64,000 bases of DNA from positions 1 through 64,000 of the forward strand of contig NZ_AULB01000015.1 in assembly GCF_000425065.1 (NCBI RefSeq), written 5' to 3'. Source of the DNA: Actinomadura rifamycini DSM 43936. Lineage in GTDB: Bacteria; Actinomycetota; Actinomycetes; Streptosporangiales; Streptosporangiaceae. The position numbers and the translations under genes are program-made. The notes under the pieces are model-generated. The model was not told where the DNA came from and made no database searches. It saw only the letters and a list, made by a program, of their open reading frames with translations. Of this stretch, positions 1 through 8,166 are shown one piece after another (positions within the stretch are counted from its first letter, which is position 1; each line of letters opens with the position of its first letter).

Positions 1-2
1 AC

Positions 3-311
3 GACCTGAAGGCCGCCAGGATCTGGGGCCTGGTCCGTGAACTGGCCGCCTCCGGGCTGCTGGTCCTGGCCGACAAGGGCTACGTCGGCGCCGATCCGCA
101 CATCCAGACGCCCTACAGAGGCAAGAACAAGCCCGAGCCACTCAAGGACGCCAACCGCTCCCACGCCAAGCTCCGCGGACCGGGCGAACGAGCCAACGCC
201 CAGCTCAAGACCTGGAAGATCCTCACGAAGCTACGTTGTTGCCCCCACCGGGCCGGTCACCTCGCCAAGGCCATCCACGTCCTCCAGAACCGCGAGCTCA
301 ACGCATGTTGA
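3..311 (+). CDS. IS5-family-type transposase, C-terminal part (cut by window edge)
   Basis: About 102 residues of a DDE transposase of the IS5/DDE_Tnp_4 kind, entering from outside the window. The sequence shows ADKGYVGAD, typical around the second catalytic Asp, and GERANAQLKTWK, which holds the third catalytic residue (Glu) and the downstream Lys of the E..K signature. It ends naturally at TGA. Whether the upstream half is intact cannot be seen. No clear terminal inverted repeat was found between its stop and the next gene, so the right end of the element is not fixed. Confidence 0.8.
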   Translation, partial: DLKAARIWGLVRELAASGLLVLADKGYVGADPHIQTPYRGKNKPEPLKDANRSHAKLRGPGERANAQLKTWKILTKLRCCPHRAGHLAKAIHVLQNRELNAC

Positions 312-360
312 AAAAGCTTCAGTATGGGCAAGGCGGAACCAACAAGAAGAGGGAGTCGTG

Positions 361-894
361 GTGGCAAAGACTCACCTGATACTGAAGCTGGCTCTCTGCA
401 CAGTGAGCGCCCTTTCCGTGACCGCCTGCGGAACCTACTTCAATGAATACCCCACCAAAGACCCTCGTGATGTCGGCGCCAGGATGGAAGCCCTGAGCAG
501 AGAGGTTTCAGAAGGTCTCGCAACGAAACCTGCGAGTTCGAGGAAGACCTTCGGCGATCTCTGCGGCGAGGACTGGCAAGAGGAGGAGAAAGTCAGCCCT
601 CTGGATCAGGATCCTTGGAAGATAGATCACAGTCGCTTCAAGTTCCGCTCCGACTTCACCATTCTCCTACAGAGCGGAACGAAAGCTTCCGACATCTACA
701 CGACCCTCACGGGCCACTTGAATAAACTAGGCGGATGGAAGGTTGAAAATCAAAACCAAAATGGCCTGGCAGTGGGAGTCAGCGGCACGAAAGACGAGAT
801 CCGTCTCGACGCCTTCCAAACCCCCGACGGGAACGGCGGAACGAAGGTGTACATAGAACTGCAAAGCGAATGCTACGAGCATCCGAACGCATGA
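361..894 (+). CDS. putative lipoprotein, function unknown
   Basis: 177 residues. The start is the second of two adjacent GTG codons, because GGGAG sits five bases before it. The N-terminus is a lipoprotein signal peptide (basic start, hydrophobic core, lipobox SVTAC with Cys near residue 23), so the product should be a membrane-anchored extracellular lipoprotein. The mature part is polar and charged with no motif I recognise. Its third codon positions are clearly less G+C-biased than those of neighbouring genes, and it directly follows a transposase, so it may be imported or under low selection. The next ORF lies in the same frame 21 bases on. Confidence 0.75.
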   Translation: MAKTHLILKLALCTVSALSVTACGTYFNEYPTKDPRDVGARMEALSREVSEGLATKPASSRKTFGDLCGEDWQEEEKVSPLDQDPWKIDHSRFKFRSDFTILLQSGTKASDIYTTLTGHLNKLGGWKVENQNQNGLAVGVSGTKDEIRLDAFQTPDGNGGTKVYIELQSECYEHPNA

Positions 895-915
895 CTCGGC
901 AAGATAGGCGGAAGC

Positions 916-1416
916 TTGCGAACCGTACATCCGAAACATGCGGCAGAGCGCGTCACTCGGCTCGTCTCAGAACTCGCCGACTTCCTGGCCGTGCACGGCG
1001 ATCTCAACCGTCCCCCGACGGACGTGAGTCCCCAGCCGTGCGACCAGGTCGATGAGACGGTTCCGTTGCCATCACCGGCCGATTCCGGAAGCAGCCCGTT
1101 CGCCGCCCCCTGGTACGTGGACTACAGCCCCTACACGATGATGTTCATCGGCTACGTGGACGTGCGGACGGCGATCGGGTTCGCCGAGGTCGGGGGCTCG
1201 CTCCGGGACCATGCGAGCGGGCTGGGCTGGCGGATCCGGGAGGCCGTGCTCGTGCCCCGGCACGCGAAGGACGAACCGCGGCTCGTGGTCGAGTCCGGCA
1301 CCCCCGGGTACGGAGCGCGGATCGTGGACGTGCCGACCGCTTCGGTGCCGCTGAGAGTCGGCATCTTCGCGTCCTCCCCCTGCCTGCGCCATCCCGAGGC
1401 CCGCACCGACCGCTGA
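916..1416 (+). CDS. hypothetical protein
   Basis: 166 residues from a TTG with a GGCGGA-like ribosome site just before it. No family recognised. The N-terminal 25 residues look like an amphipathic helix. Later parts (YMMF/IGYVDVRTAIGFAEVGG, then a charged strand-rich region) look like an ordinary small globular domain. The frame is open from the stop of the preceding lipoprotein gene, so the two could once have been one reading frame, or are simply co-transcribed. The start choice is uncertain. Confidence 0.5.
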   Translation: MRTVHPKHAAERVTRLVSELADFLAVHGDLNRPPTDVSPQPCDQVDETVPLPSPADSGSSPFAAPWYVDYSPYTMMFIGYVDVRTAIGFAEVGGSLRDHASGLGWRIREAVLVPRHAKDEPRLVVESGTPGYGARIVDVPTASVPLRVGIFASSPCLRHPEARTDR

Positions 1417-1622
1417 GGCGTCCCGCCGCCGGCCTCGGCGAGCGCACGGCGCTCGACGTTCGGCACCCGGTTCCGCGATGCCGCACCCGTTCCCCAGGAG
1501 ATCCTCGTGCGGCACCGGCCGGACCGGACGCCTCGGAACGGGCGAGCCTCCAGGCCGGTGATTTCGAGCGAGGGAGGGAAGTCTGAACCCGTGAACGGCC
1601 GGCGGACGATGTGGGGGGCGGG

Positions 1623-2168
1623 ATGCGGGACTTGGTCGTCACGGAGAACGTGACGCTCGACGGGGTGATCGACGCGGCGGGCGGGTGGTTCGACGTCGCG
1701 GACGACGCGGCGGACGCGGAGCTCGCGGAGGCGGTGCGGGCGCACGGCGCCGGGGCGGACGCGGTGGTGTTCGGGCGCAGGACGTTCGAGGACATGCGGG
1801 GCTACTGGCCGGAGCGGGCGGGCGAGCCCGGCGGCGTCGGGGAGTACCTCGACCGGGTGAAGAAGTTCGTGGTGTCGCGGACGATCGGCGACCCGGGGTG
1901 GGCGAACAGCACGGTGCTGAGCGGCGATCTCGGGGCGGAGGTGCGCGCGCTGAAGGACCGTCCGGGCAAGGACATCGTGACGACGGGCAGCATCACGCTC
2001 GTGCACGCGCTCATCGCCGAGGGGCTCGTGGACGAGTACCGCCTGTTCGTCCACCCGGTGGTGCTGGGCCGGGGCGCGCGGCTGTTCGAGGAGGCGACGC
2101 CCCGGCTGCGGCTGGTGGAGTGCCGGTCGTTCCGGTCGGGGGTGGTGCTGCTGCGCTACCGGGTCTGA
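1623..2168 (+). CDS. dihydrofolate reductase family protein (RibD C-terminal-like)
   Basis: 181 residues covering the whole RibD_C/DHFR-like fold: N-terminal ENVTLDGVID strand, FGRRTFEDM helix, VVSRT, then the C-terminal block TGSITLVHALIAEGLVDEY followed by HPVVLGRGARLF. Members are small NADPH-dependent reductases, mostly of unknown substrate, common in actinobacteria. ATG 1623 is chosen over an in-frame ATG at 1611 because a GGGGGG run precedes it. The gene overlaps the convergent AMP nucleosidase gene by 13 bases at the 3' ends. It stands alone on its strand, so nothing nearby hints at a substrate. Confidence 0.85.
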   Translation: MRDLVVTENVTLDGVIDAAGGWFDVADDAADAELAEAVRAHGAGADAVVFGRRTFEDMRGYWPERAGEPGGVGEYLDRVKKFVVSRTIGDPGWANSTVLSGDLGAEVRALKDRPGKDIVTTGSITLVHALIAEGLVDEYRLFVHPVVLGRGARLFEEATPRLRLVECRSFRSGVVLLRYRV

Positions 2169-3298
2169 TCGGCGCCGAGGAGGGGTTCGTCGGCGGCGCG
2201 GAGCTCCTGGTTGGGCAGGCCGTCGGGGTAGTCGCGGCGGACGCGGTCGAGGGCGGTGAGCGCGATGTCGAGGTGGTGGCGCTTGCTGGCCTCGTAGAAG
2301 GCGCGCGCGCCGGCGGTGAGCTTGAACTCGGCGTGCAGGGGCTTGTCGGAGACGCACAGCAGCGTCGCGTTGGGGATGCGGTAGCGGAACCCGTTGGCGG
2401 CGATCGTCGCGGACTCCATGTCGACGGCGATGCAGCGGGCGCTCTTCATCATCGCGAGGGTGCGGCGCTGGTTGAACTCCCAGTTCCGGTTGTCGGTGGT
2501 GTGGACGACGCCGAGGCGGTAGCGGGCGGAGGCGGCGTCGAGGCTGTCGAGCAGGACGGTGTTGAGCCGGTGGTTCGGGATGACGGGGATGTCGAGGGGG
2601 AGGACCTCGTCGAGGACGTGGTCGGCGCGCTGGTAGGCGGTGGCGAGCACGAAGTCGCCGAGGGCCTGGTGGTTCCGCAGCCCGCCGCAGTGGCCGATCA
2701 TGACCATGGTGTCGGGGCGCAGGACGGCCAGGTGGTCGGTGATGGTCTTCGCGTTGGACGGGCCGACGCCGATGTTGACGAGGCTGACGCCGGTGCCGTC
2801 GGGGGCGGCGTGGTGCCAGGCGGGCATCTGGACGCCCGGACGGGACGGCCCCTCGGCGTCGGGGAAGCGTTCGCGGAACGACTCGACGTGCATCGCGTAG
2901 TTGGTGAACAGGACGTGCCGCTGGAACCGCTCGGCGGGCGTCCCGGTGTAGTGGGCGAGGCGGTCGAGGGACAGCGCCATCCGCTCGGGGCCGAACAGGA
3001 ACAGCTTCTTGGTGCGCAGGTCGACGCGGTCCTCGTCGAGGGCGTCGAAGAAGGCGGGGTCGTCGAACCGGAGGGCGGGGCGGGACGCCCGGACGGACAC
3101 GTCCGCCCCGGCCTTCATGAGCGCCGCGAGTTCGCGGCGCAGGTAGGGGCGGATCGCGTCCGGCCGGGCGAACTCGCCGGTGATCTGCGGGTTGGCCGTC
3201 GACCACGGCCGCCGGACGTCGACCGCGGGGTACCAGCCGTCCGCGGCGACGGCGTCCAGGGCGTCGAGCAGGTCCTCGACGGAGGGTTCGGTTGCCAC
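2156..3298 (-). CDS. amn: AMP nucleosidase
   Basis: 380 residues. AMP nucleosidase hydrolyses AMP to adenine and ribose 5-phosphate in the cytoplasm. Visible family features are the N-terminal regulatory domain, the phosphorylase-fold core with NIGVGPSNAKTITDH and MIGHCGGLR (ligand loops) and DMESATIAANGF, the conserved MTA/SAH-nucleosidase-type Met-Glu-Ser. It is shorter than the about 484 residue E. coli enzyme, mainly in the N-terminal domain, but the catalytic domain looks whole. It lies just downstream of a TPR protein gene (9 bases) on the same strand. Confidence 0.9.
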   Translation of the reverse strand: MATEPSVEDLLDALDAVAADGWYPAVDVRRPWSTANPQITGEFARPDAIRPYLRRELAALMKAGADVSVRASRPALRFDDPAFFDALDEDRVDLRTKKLFLFGPERMALSLDRLAHYTGTPAERFQRHVLFTNYAMHVESFRERFPDAEGPSRPGVQMPAWHHAAPDGTGVSLVNIGVGPSNAKTITDHLAVLRPDTMVMIGHCGGLRNHQALGDFVLATAYQRADHVLDEVLPLDIPVIPNHRLNTVLLDSLDAASARYRLGVVHTTDNRNWEFNQRRTLAMMKSARCIAVDMESATIAANGFRYRIPNATLLCVSDKPLHAEFKLTAGARAFYEASKRHHLDIALTALDRVRRDYPDGLPNQELRAADEPLLGADQTR

Positions 3299-3307
3299 GG
3301 GGGCAGC

Positions 3308-3658
3308 CTAGGCCAGGTCGGCGGCGGTGAGGGAGACGCCGACGGGGGCCGCCGGGGCGACGCCCATCGCGGCGGCGAGGTTGTGGTGGACGCGCGCCTC
3401 GGCGGCCCGGCTCTGCCGTTCGAGGGTCCGGGCGAGGGCCTCGTGGGCCCACCCGTCGCTCGGGTCCAGGTCGAGCAGTCGGCGGAGCGTCCGCTCCGCG
3501 TGCCCGAGCTGCGCGCTGTGGAAGTAGGCGCGCGCCAGCAGCTCGACGGCGGACCGGTCCCGCGGGTCGGCGTCGACGATGGGCGCGAGCAGCCGCGCGG
3601 CGGTGACGAAATCCTTGGCGTCGAAGAACATCCGCGCCCGCTGGAACTCCTCGTACAT
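3308..3658 (-). CDS. small tetratricopeptide-repeat protein
   Basis: 116 residues made almost wholly of about three TPR helix pairs: FQRARMFFDAKDFVTAARLL, AVELLARAYFHSAQLGHAER and AHEALARTLERQSRAAEAR, each with the spaced Ala/Gly/Leu pattern and DPRD/DPSD turns. TPR proteins bind partner proteins or peptides. A GAAAGGGGG ribosome site precedes the ATG. It sits between the pyruvate oxidase gene upstream and AMP nucleosidase downstream in one left-facing run, so co-transcription is likely. The partner is unknown. Confidence 0.8.
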   Translation of the reverse strand: MYEEFQRARMFFDAKDFVTAARLLAPIVDADPRDRSAVELLARAYFHSAQLGHAERTLRRLLDLDPSDGWAHEALARTLERQSRAAEARVHHNLAAAMGVAPAAPVGVSLTAADLA

Positions 3659-3720
3659 CCCGTGCCCCCTTTCCTCGCCCGCCCCAACCCGGCGGGGGCG
3701 GCGTTCATTCCCGGGCGCGG

Positions 3721-5454
3721 TCAGGGGCGGGGGATGTTGCGGAGGTTGCTGCGGGCGAGGTCGACCATCCTGCCGACGCCGCCGGTGAGGACGGTCTTGC
3801 CCGCGGAGAGCGCGAACCCCTTGATCTGCTGCGGGGTGATGCGCGGCGGGATGGAGAGGGCGTTCGGGTCGGTGACGACGTCGAGGAGGAAGGGTCCGGG
3901 GGCGGCGAGGGCGCGTTCCAGGGCCGGACGGACGTCGGCGGGGCGCTCGACGCGGGACGCGTCGATCCCGGCCGCCGCGGCGATCGCGGCGAAGTCGACG
4001 GGTTCGTGGTCGGTCTCGTAGGAGGGGAGGCCGTCGACCATCATCTCCAGCCGCACCATGCCGAGCGACGCGTTGTTGAACACGATGATCTTCACGGGGA
4101 TGCGGTGCAGCCGGACGGTGAGGAGTTCGCCCAGCAGCATGCCGAGGCCCCCGTCGCCGGCCATCGCGACCACCTGGCGTCCGGGCGCGCCGTACTGGGC
4201 GCCGATGGCGTGCGGGAGCGCGTTGGCCATGGACCCGTGGACGAACGAGCCCATGACGCGGCGGCGCCCGTTCGGGGTGATGTAGCGGGCGGCCCACACG
4301 TTGCACATGCCGGTGTCGACGGTGAAGATCGCGTCGTCGGCGGCGAGGTCGTCGAGGACGCTCGCGACGTACTCGGGGTGGATCGGCGTGTGCTTCTCGA
4401 TGTCGCGCGTGTAGGCGGACACGACGTTCTCGAGCGCGCGCGCATGCTGGCGCAGCATCGCCTCCAGGTACGTCCGGTCGTGTTTCTGTTCGACGCGGTC
4501 GAGCACGAGCCGGAGGGTCTCCCCCACGTCGCCGTGGACGGCGAGGTCGAGCGGTGTGCGGCGGCCCAGGCGGGACGGCTCGTGGTCCACCTGGATCGTG
4601 TTCCGCAGGGGCAGGAAGTCGTCGTAAGGGAAGTCGGTGCCGAGCAGGAGGACGAGGTCGGCCTCCTGCATGGCGTCGTAGCAGGCGCCGTAACCGAGGA
4701 GCCCGCTCATCCCGACGTCGTAGGGGTTGTCGAACTGGATCCATTCCTTGCCGCGCAGGGCGTGCCCCACCGGGGAGAGGGTCTTGTGGGCCAGGGCCAT
4801 CACTTCGGTGCGCGCGTCCCGGGTGCCCGCGCCGCAGAACAGCATGACCTTGCGTGCGTGGTTCAGCGCGCGCGCCAGCTGGTCTACCTGGTCGGCGGGA
4901 GGACGGACGGTGCCGCGGCGGACGAGGACGTCGTGGTCGCCCGTGGGGTTCGCGGTGTCGCGGCTGGCGACGTCCCCGGAGAGGGTGAGGACGGAGACGC
5001 CGCCGAGGCCGACCGCGTGCTGGATCGCCGTCCGCAGGATGCGGGGCATCTGCGCGGGACCGTTGATCGCCTCGCAGTAGTGGCTGCAGTCGGTGAACAG
5101 CCGCTCGGGGTGCGTCTCCTGGAAGTAGCCGGTGCCGATCTGGGTGCTCGGGATCTGCGACGCGAGCGCGAGGACGGGCGCGCCCGAGCGGTGCGCGTCG
5201 TACAGGCCCTGGACGAGGTGGGTGTTGCCGGGCCCGCAGCTCCCCGCGCACACCGCGAGCCGTCCGGTGGTCTGCGCCTCGGCGGCGGCCGCGAACGCCC
5301 CGGCCTCCTCGTTGCGGACGTGCACCCAGTCGAGGCCGCCGGTGCGGCGGACGGCGTCCACGACGGGGTTGAGGCTGTCGCCGACGACGCCGTAGATCCG
5401 GCGGACGCCCGCCCGGTGCAGCACCTCGATGAACTGATCCGCGACGGTCGCCAT
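3721..5454 (-). CDS. poxB: pyruvate dehydrogenase (quinone)/pyruvate oxidase-type ThDP enzyme
   Basis: 577 residues with the three-domain layout of ThDP-dependent decarboxylases: N-terminal PYR domain with the catalytic Glu in VRNEEAGAFA, central FAD-binding-type domain, and C-terminal PP domain with the ThDP motif AGDGGLGM running to VFNN. Length and NALSIPPRI near the C-terminus match PoxB (pyruvate:quinone oxidoreductase giving acetate and CO2). Members act at the membrane with FAD. ATG 5454 has an AGGGGG ribosome site. An in-frame upstream extension to 5505 encodes a short repeat and is probably leader. An acetolactate synthase-like role is less likely. Confidence 0.88.
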   Translation of the reverse strand: MATVADQFIEVLHRAGVRRIYGVVGDSLNPVVDAVRRTGGLDWVHVRNEEAGAFAAAAEAQTTGRLAVCAGSCGPGNTHLVQGLYDAHRSGAPVLALASQIPSTQIGTGYFQETHPERLFTDCSHYCEAINGPAQMPRILRTAIQHAVGLGGVSVLTLSGDVASRDTANPTGDHDVLVRRGTVRPPADQVDQLARALNHARKVMLFCGAGTRDARTEVMALAHKTLSPVGHALRGKEWIQFDNPYDVGMSGLLGYGACYDAMQEADLVLLLGTDFPYDDFLPLRNTIQVDHEPSRLGRRTPLDLAVHGDVGETLRLVLDRVEQKHDRTYLEAMLRQHARALENVVSAYTRDIEKHTPIHPEYVASVLDDLAADDAIFTVDTGMCNVWAARYITPNGRRRVMGSFVHGSMANALPHAIGAQYGAPGRQVVAMAGDGGLGMLLGELLTVRLHRIPVKIIVFNNASLGMVRLEMMVDGLPSYETDHEPVDFAAIAAAAGIDASRVERPADVRPALERALAAPGPFLLDVVTDPNALSIPPRITPQQIKGFALSAGKTVLTGGVGRMVDLARSNLRNIPRP

Positions 5455-5470
5455 CGCACCCCCTGGCCTG

Positions 5471-5497
5471 TTCCGTGATGGTTGGTTCCGTGATGGT
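5471..5497. promoter_or_regulatory. 15-bp-period direct repeat before poxB
   Basis: Two exact copies of TTCCGTGATGGT start 15 bases apart, 17 to 43 bases upstream of the poxB start codon. Two sites on nearly the same face of the helix could bind a regulator dimer-by-dimer, but no regulator is indicated. Confidence 0.3.
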
Positions 5498-5550
5498 GTG
5501 GTCACGGAGATGCCCGGTGATCTGCCCCTGACACCCGCGGCGGCGCCCCG

Positions 5551-5839
5551 TCACGCGCCGAGCCGACGGTGCTTCAGCCCGGACGGCCGCTGGGACAGGA
5601 GCGCGGCGACCGCGCAGAGCACGGCCACCAGGAGCAGCGCGAGCCGGAGCGACGCCGCCGCGGCGACCAGTCCGAGGAGCGGCGGGCCCGCGAGGAACCC
5701 CGCGTACCCCATGGTCGCCACCGCCGACAGCGCCTGCGACGGGGGGAGGCTCGTCCGCCGCGCGGCGGCCTCGAAGGTGATCGGGGCGATGATGGACAGG
5801 CCGAGGCCGACCACGCGCGACCGGGAGGAGTCCGTTCAT
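5551..5839 (-). pseudogene. MFS transporter remnant
   Basis: The last about 85 codons encode the final two or three helices of a major facilitator transporter (GLGLSIIAPITFEAA, the loop, then YAGFLAGPPLLGLV and a hydrophobic helix), ending normally. The preceding about 300 codons are missing. An ATG overlapping the TetR stop codon (ATGA) begins a frame that runs about ten codons and then does not connect to the transporter frame. The arrangement fits a TetR-controlled efflux gene that lost its centre by deletion plus frameshift. No functional carrier is possible. Confidence 0.7.
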
Positions 5840-6504
5840 CAGATGTTCCCTTCGGTGAGGACGACGCTCAGGAAGAACCGCACGTGCTCGTCCACCAGCC
5901 GCCGGGCGGCGGCCAGGTCGTCCGGCGTGGCGTCGGCGTGCAGGTGCAGCAGGCGGGGCACCTGGAGCGGCGCGAACAGTTCCCACACGATCTGCCGGGC
6001 GGGCACGTCCGTGCGGACGAGCCCGGCCCGCTGCCAGTGCGCGAACGGCTCCTGGAGCCGGTCGCGGGCGGCCTCGATCGACGCGGCGAGGCCGCCCAGT
6101 CCGCCGGCGCCGCTGCCGTCGCGCAGCAGGACGCTGGCGAACCGGCGGGCCCGGGGGGCGGACCAGCCCTCCATCACCCGGGCCGCCAGCTCCGGCACGG
6201 CCTGCCGCGGCCCCGCCCGCACCAGCGCGTCCACGTCCAGCCGCAGCGCCTCGAAGGAGGCCGGACCGGCCTCGGCGAACAGCGCGTCGTAGATCGCCTG
6301 CTTGCTCGCGAAGTGACCGTAGATCGCGCTGTCGCGCACGCCGACCTCGGCCGCGATCTGCCGGACCGTGGTCGCCGCGAAGCCCTGCCGCGCGAACAGC
6401 TCCAGCGCCGCGTCCAGCAGCAGGTCGCGGGTGGCCGGGCCCGCGTTCTTCGGTGGCCGGCCCGGACGCCGGGGCGCCGGGCGGCTCGCGTGGGTTTCCG
6501 CCAT
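5839..6504 (-). CDS. TetR/AcrR family regulator
   Basis: 221 residues. After a basic Pro/Arg-rich tail, residues 25-72 form the TetR helix-turn-helix (LFARQGFAATTVRQIAAEVGVRDSAIYGHFASKQ). The rest is the helical ligand-binding domain. It would act as a dimeric repressor of itself and the downstream transporter gene, whose start overlapped this stop, but that gene is now broken. A palindrome in an AT-rich patch just upstream is the likely operator. The start is the only sensible ATG before that patch. Confidence 0.88.
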   Translation of the reverse strand: MAETHASRPAPRRPGRPPKNAGPATRDLLLDAALELFARQGFAATTVRQIAAEVGVRDSAIYGHFASKQAIYDALFAEAGPASFEALRLDVDALVRAGPRQAVPELAARVMEGWSAPRARRFASVLLRDGSGAGGLGGLAASIEAARDRLQEPFAHWQRAGLVRTDVPARQIVWELFAPLQVPRLLHLHADATPDDLAAARRLVDEHVRFFLSVVLTEGNI

Positions 6505-6512
6505 GGCCGTTA

Positions 6513-6532
6513 TTTAATGAGCGCTAATTCAA
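6513..6532. promoter_or_regulatory. probable TetR operator/promoter
   Basis: TTTAATG-AGCGCT-AATTCAA: a perfect 6-base centre with arms matching at five of seven positions, in an AT-rich patch that stands out in very GC-rich DNA. It lies 9 bases upstream of the TetR start, where autorepressor sites usually lie. Confidence 0.5.
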
Positions 6533-6574
6533 TTTGTCAACGCGCGGCGGGCCGCGGGCCGAACGGCGCGGGTC

Positions 6575-8047
6575 TCAGCAGCAGGTGGGGTCGCGCGGCA
6601 CCGGTGGGCGCGCGCCGGACGGGCGGCGGGCGCCGCGGTCGGCCCTCCAGAGCCGCACGAGGCGCGTCAGGCCGGCTTCGAGCTCGTCCGGTTCCTTCCA
6701 GAACGGGATGCGCAGGTGGTCCTGGAAGCCGTCCACCGAGGAGAACACCGGCCCCGGCACGACGCTGATGCCGTTGCGCCGGGCCACCTGGGCGAACGCC
6801 GCGGTAGCGGTTCCGGGCAGCCGGACCCACAGCGCGCTGCCGCCCGCCGGCTCCGGCCACGACCATTCCGGGGCCTCCACCTGGAGGGTCGCGACGGCCG
6901 TCCGGAGGCCGGCGCCGAGCTGCGCGCGGCGCGCCGCTCGTGCCGCCGCGATCTCCCGGAGGCAGTCGGCGGTCAGGAGCTGGCTGAGCACCGAGCTGCC
7001 CAGGTCCTCGACCGCCTTGGTGCGGGCGAGGGACTGCACCATGGCCTCGCCGGCCCGGATCCAGCCGACGCGCAGCCCGCCCCAGAAGACCTTGGACGCC
7101 GAGCCGATCGCGATCCACTGCGCGGGATCCAGGGCCGCGCCCACCGGGGGCGGCGGACCGCCGGGCGCGAAGACGAGGTCGGCGGGGGAGCCGTCCTCGA
7201 CCAGCAGCGTGCCGTGGCGGCCGAGGATCTCCGCCAGGCGCCGGGCCTTGCCGCGCGACACGACGGAACCGGTGGGGTTGTGGGCCGCGGGGAGCAGGTA
7301 GACCAGGCGCGGCCGCAGGTGCTCGACCACCCGTTCCAGGACGCGGAGGTCGGGGCCGTCGGACTCGACCGGCACGGGCACGAGCCTGGCCCGCCGGGCG
7401 CGGAAGACGTCGAGCGCGCCGCGGTACGACGGGTCCTCGACGACGACCGTGTCGCCGGGGCCGACCAGGGCCTCGGCGATGAGCTTGAGCGCCTGCTGCG
7501 ACCCGCTGGTCACCAGGATCTGGCCGGCCGCGGTGGGGACGCCGAGGTCGGCGTAGTAGGTGCCGAGCGCGTCGCGCAGGCAGTCCAGCCCCGTGACGTG
7601 GTAGCCGTCTCCGGCGACGAGCCGCGAGACGAGGCCGGCGTCCAGCCCCGCCATGGCGCGGGCCACCAGCGGGAGGCCGCCGGGGGCTCCGCTGGACAGG
7701 TCGACGAGCCGCTCCGGGGCCCGCCCGCCGAACGTGCTGAGCCGTGCGTCGCCGGGCACGGCGATCGCGTCCCCGCCGCGCGCCGCGGAGGCGAAGGAAC
7801 CGCTTCCCGTGCGGCTGCCGATCCAGCCGTCCTCGCGCAACCGCGCGTACGCCTCCGCGACCGTCCCCCGGCTGACCGACAGCGCGGCGGCGAGGCCGCG
7901 CTCGGACGGCAGCCGCTCGCCCGCCCCGATGTCGCCGTGCTCGATGAGATCGGCGATCGCGGCGGACAGCCGCTCGCCGAGCCGTCCGGGCGCGTTCTCC
8001 CACCCCTGCAGGAGCCGGACGACGCGGGCGGCCGATGACACCGGCAT
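6575..8047 (-). CDS. MocR-type regulator: GntR HTH fused to PLP aminotransferase domain
   Basis: 490 residues from ATG 8047. Residues 15-90 hold a GntR winged helix (GERLPSERGLAAALSVSRGTV, then AYARLREDGWIGSRTGSGSF). The rest is a fold-type I aminotransferase domain with AAHNPTGSV and the PLP lysine in IGSASKVFWGGLRVGW. MocR proteins sense PLP or amino compounds and usually activate a divergent gene. Here the divergent operon starts 119 bases away with an inverted repeat between. The C-terminus ends in a loose Pro/Arg tail with CC. An upstream in-frame ATG at 8143 would run through the operator and is not used here. Confidence 0.9.
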   Translation of the reverse strand: MPVSSAARVVRLLQGWENAPGRLGERLSAAIADLIEHGDIGAGERLPSERGLAAALSVSRGTVAEAYARLREDGWIGSRTGSGSFASAARGGDAIAVPGDARLSTFGGRAPERLVDLSSGAPGGLPLVARAMAGLDAGLVSRLVAGDGYHVTGLDCLRDALGTYYADLGVPTAAGQILVTSGSQQALKLIAEALVGPGDTVVVEDPSYRGALDVFRARRARLVPVPVESDGPDLRVLERVVEHLRPRLVYLLPAAHNPTGSVVSRGKARRLAEILGRHGTLLVEDGSPADLVFAPGGPPPPVGAALDPAQWIAIGSASKVFWGGLRVGWIRAGEAMVQSLARTKAVEDLGSSVLSQLLTADCLREIAAARAARRAQLGAGLRTAVATLQVEAPEWSWPEPAGGSALWVRLPGTATAAFAQVARRNGISVVPGPVFSSVDGFQDHLRIPFWKEPDELEAGLTRLVRLWRADRGARRPSGARPPVPRDPTCC

Positions 8048-8074
8048 AGAAACGCAACACCTTTCCAGGCCGAT

Positions 8075-8099
8075 GGGCCAGTTCTCGCAAAATTGGCCC
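8075..8099. promoter_or_regulatory. probable MocR operator
   Basis: GGGCCAGTT, a 7-base gap, then AATTGGCCC: inverted repeat with eight of nine arm positions matching. It lies between the divergent MocR gene and the Tm-1-like operon and directly abuts the putative -35 element of the latter, the usual place for an activator. Confidence 0.6.
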
Positions 8100-8128
8100 T
8101 TGCCGGGCCGGTGAGCGGGCCACAGTAT
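8100..8128 (+). promoter_or_regulatory. putative promoter of the Tm-1-like operon
   Basis: TTGCCG, 17 bases, then CAGTAT. The -10 is imperfect, but spacing and position beside the operator are good. Translation starts at 8167 after a strong GAGGGGGG site. Confidence 0.4.
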
Positions 8129-8166
8129 GGCCGACGGACGCACGGCACGAGAGCCGAGGGGGGCGC

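Noticed and set aside
1152..3452. Very long open frame antisense to RibD-like and AMP nucleosidase genes
   Set aside because: Arg/Pro/Gly-dominated composition and complete overlap with clear protein families on the proper frames; a GC-skew artefact, as are many others in this window.
3308..5986. 892-codon frame spanning poxB and the TPR gene
   Set aside because: Only its last 116 codons (the TPR gene) are protein-like; the rest is a shadow of poxB.
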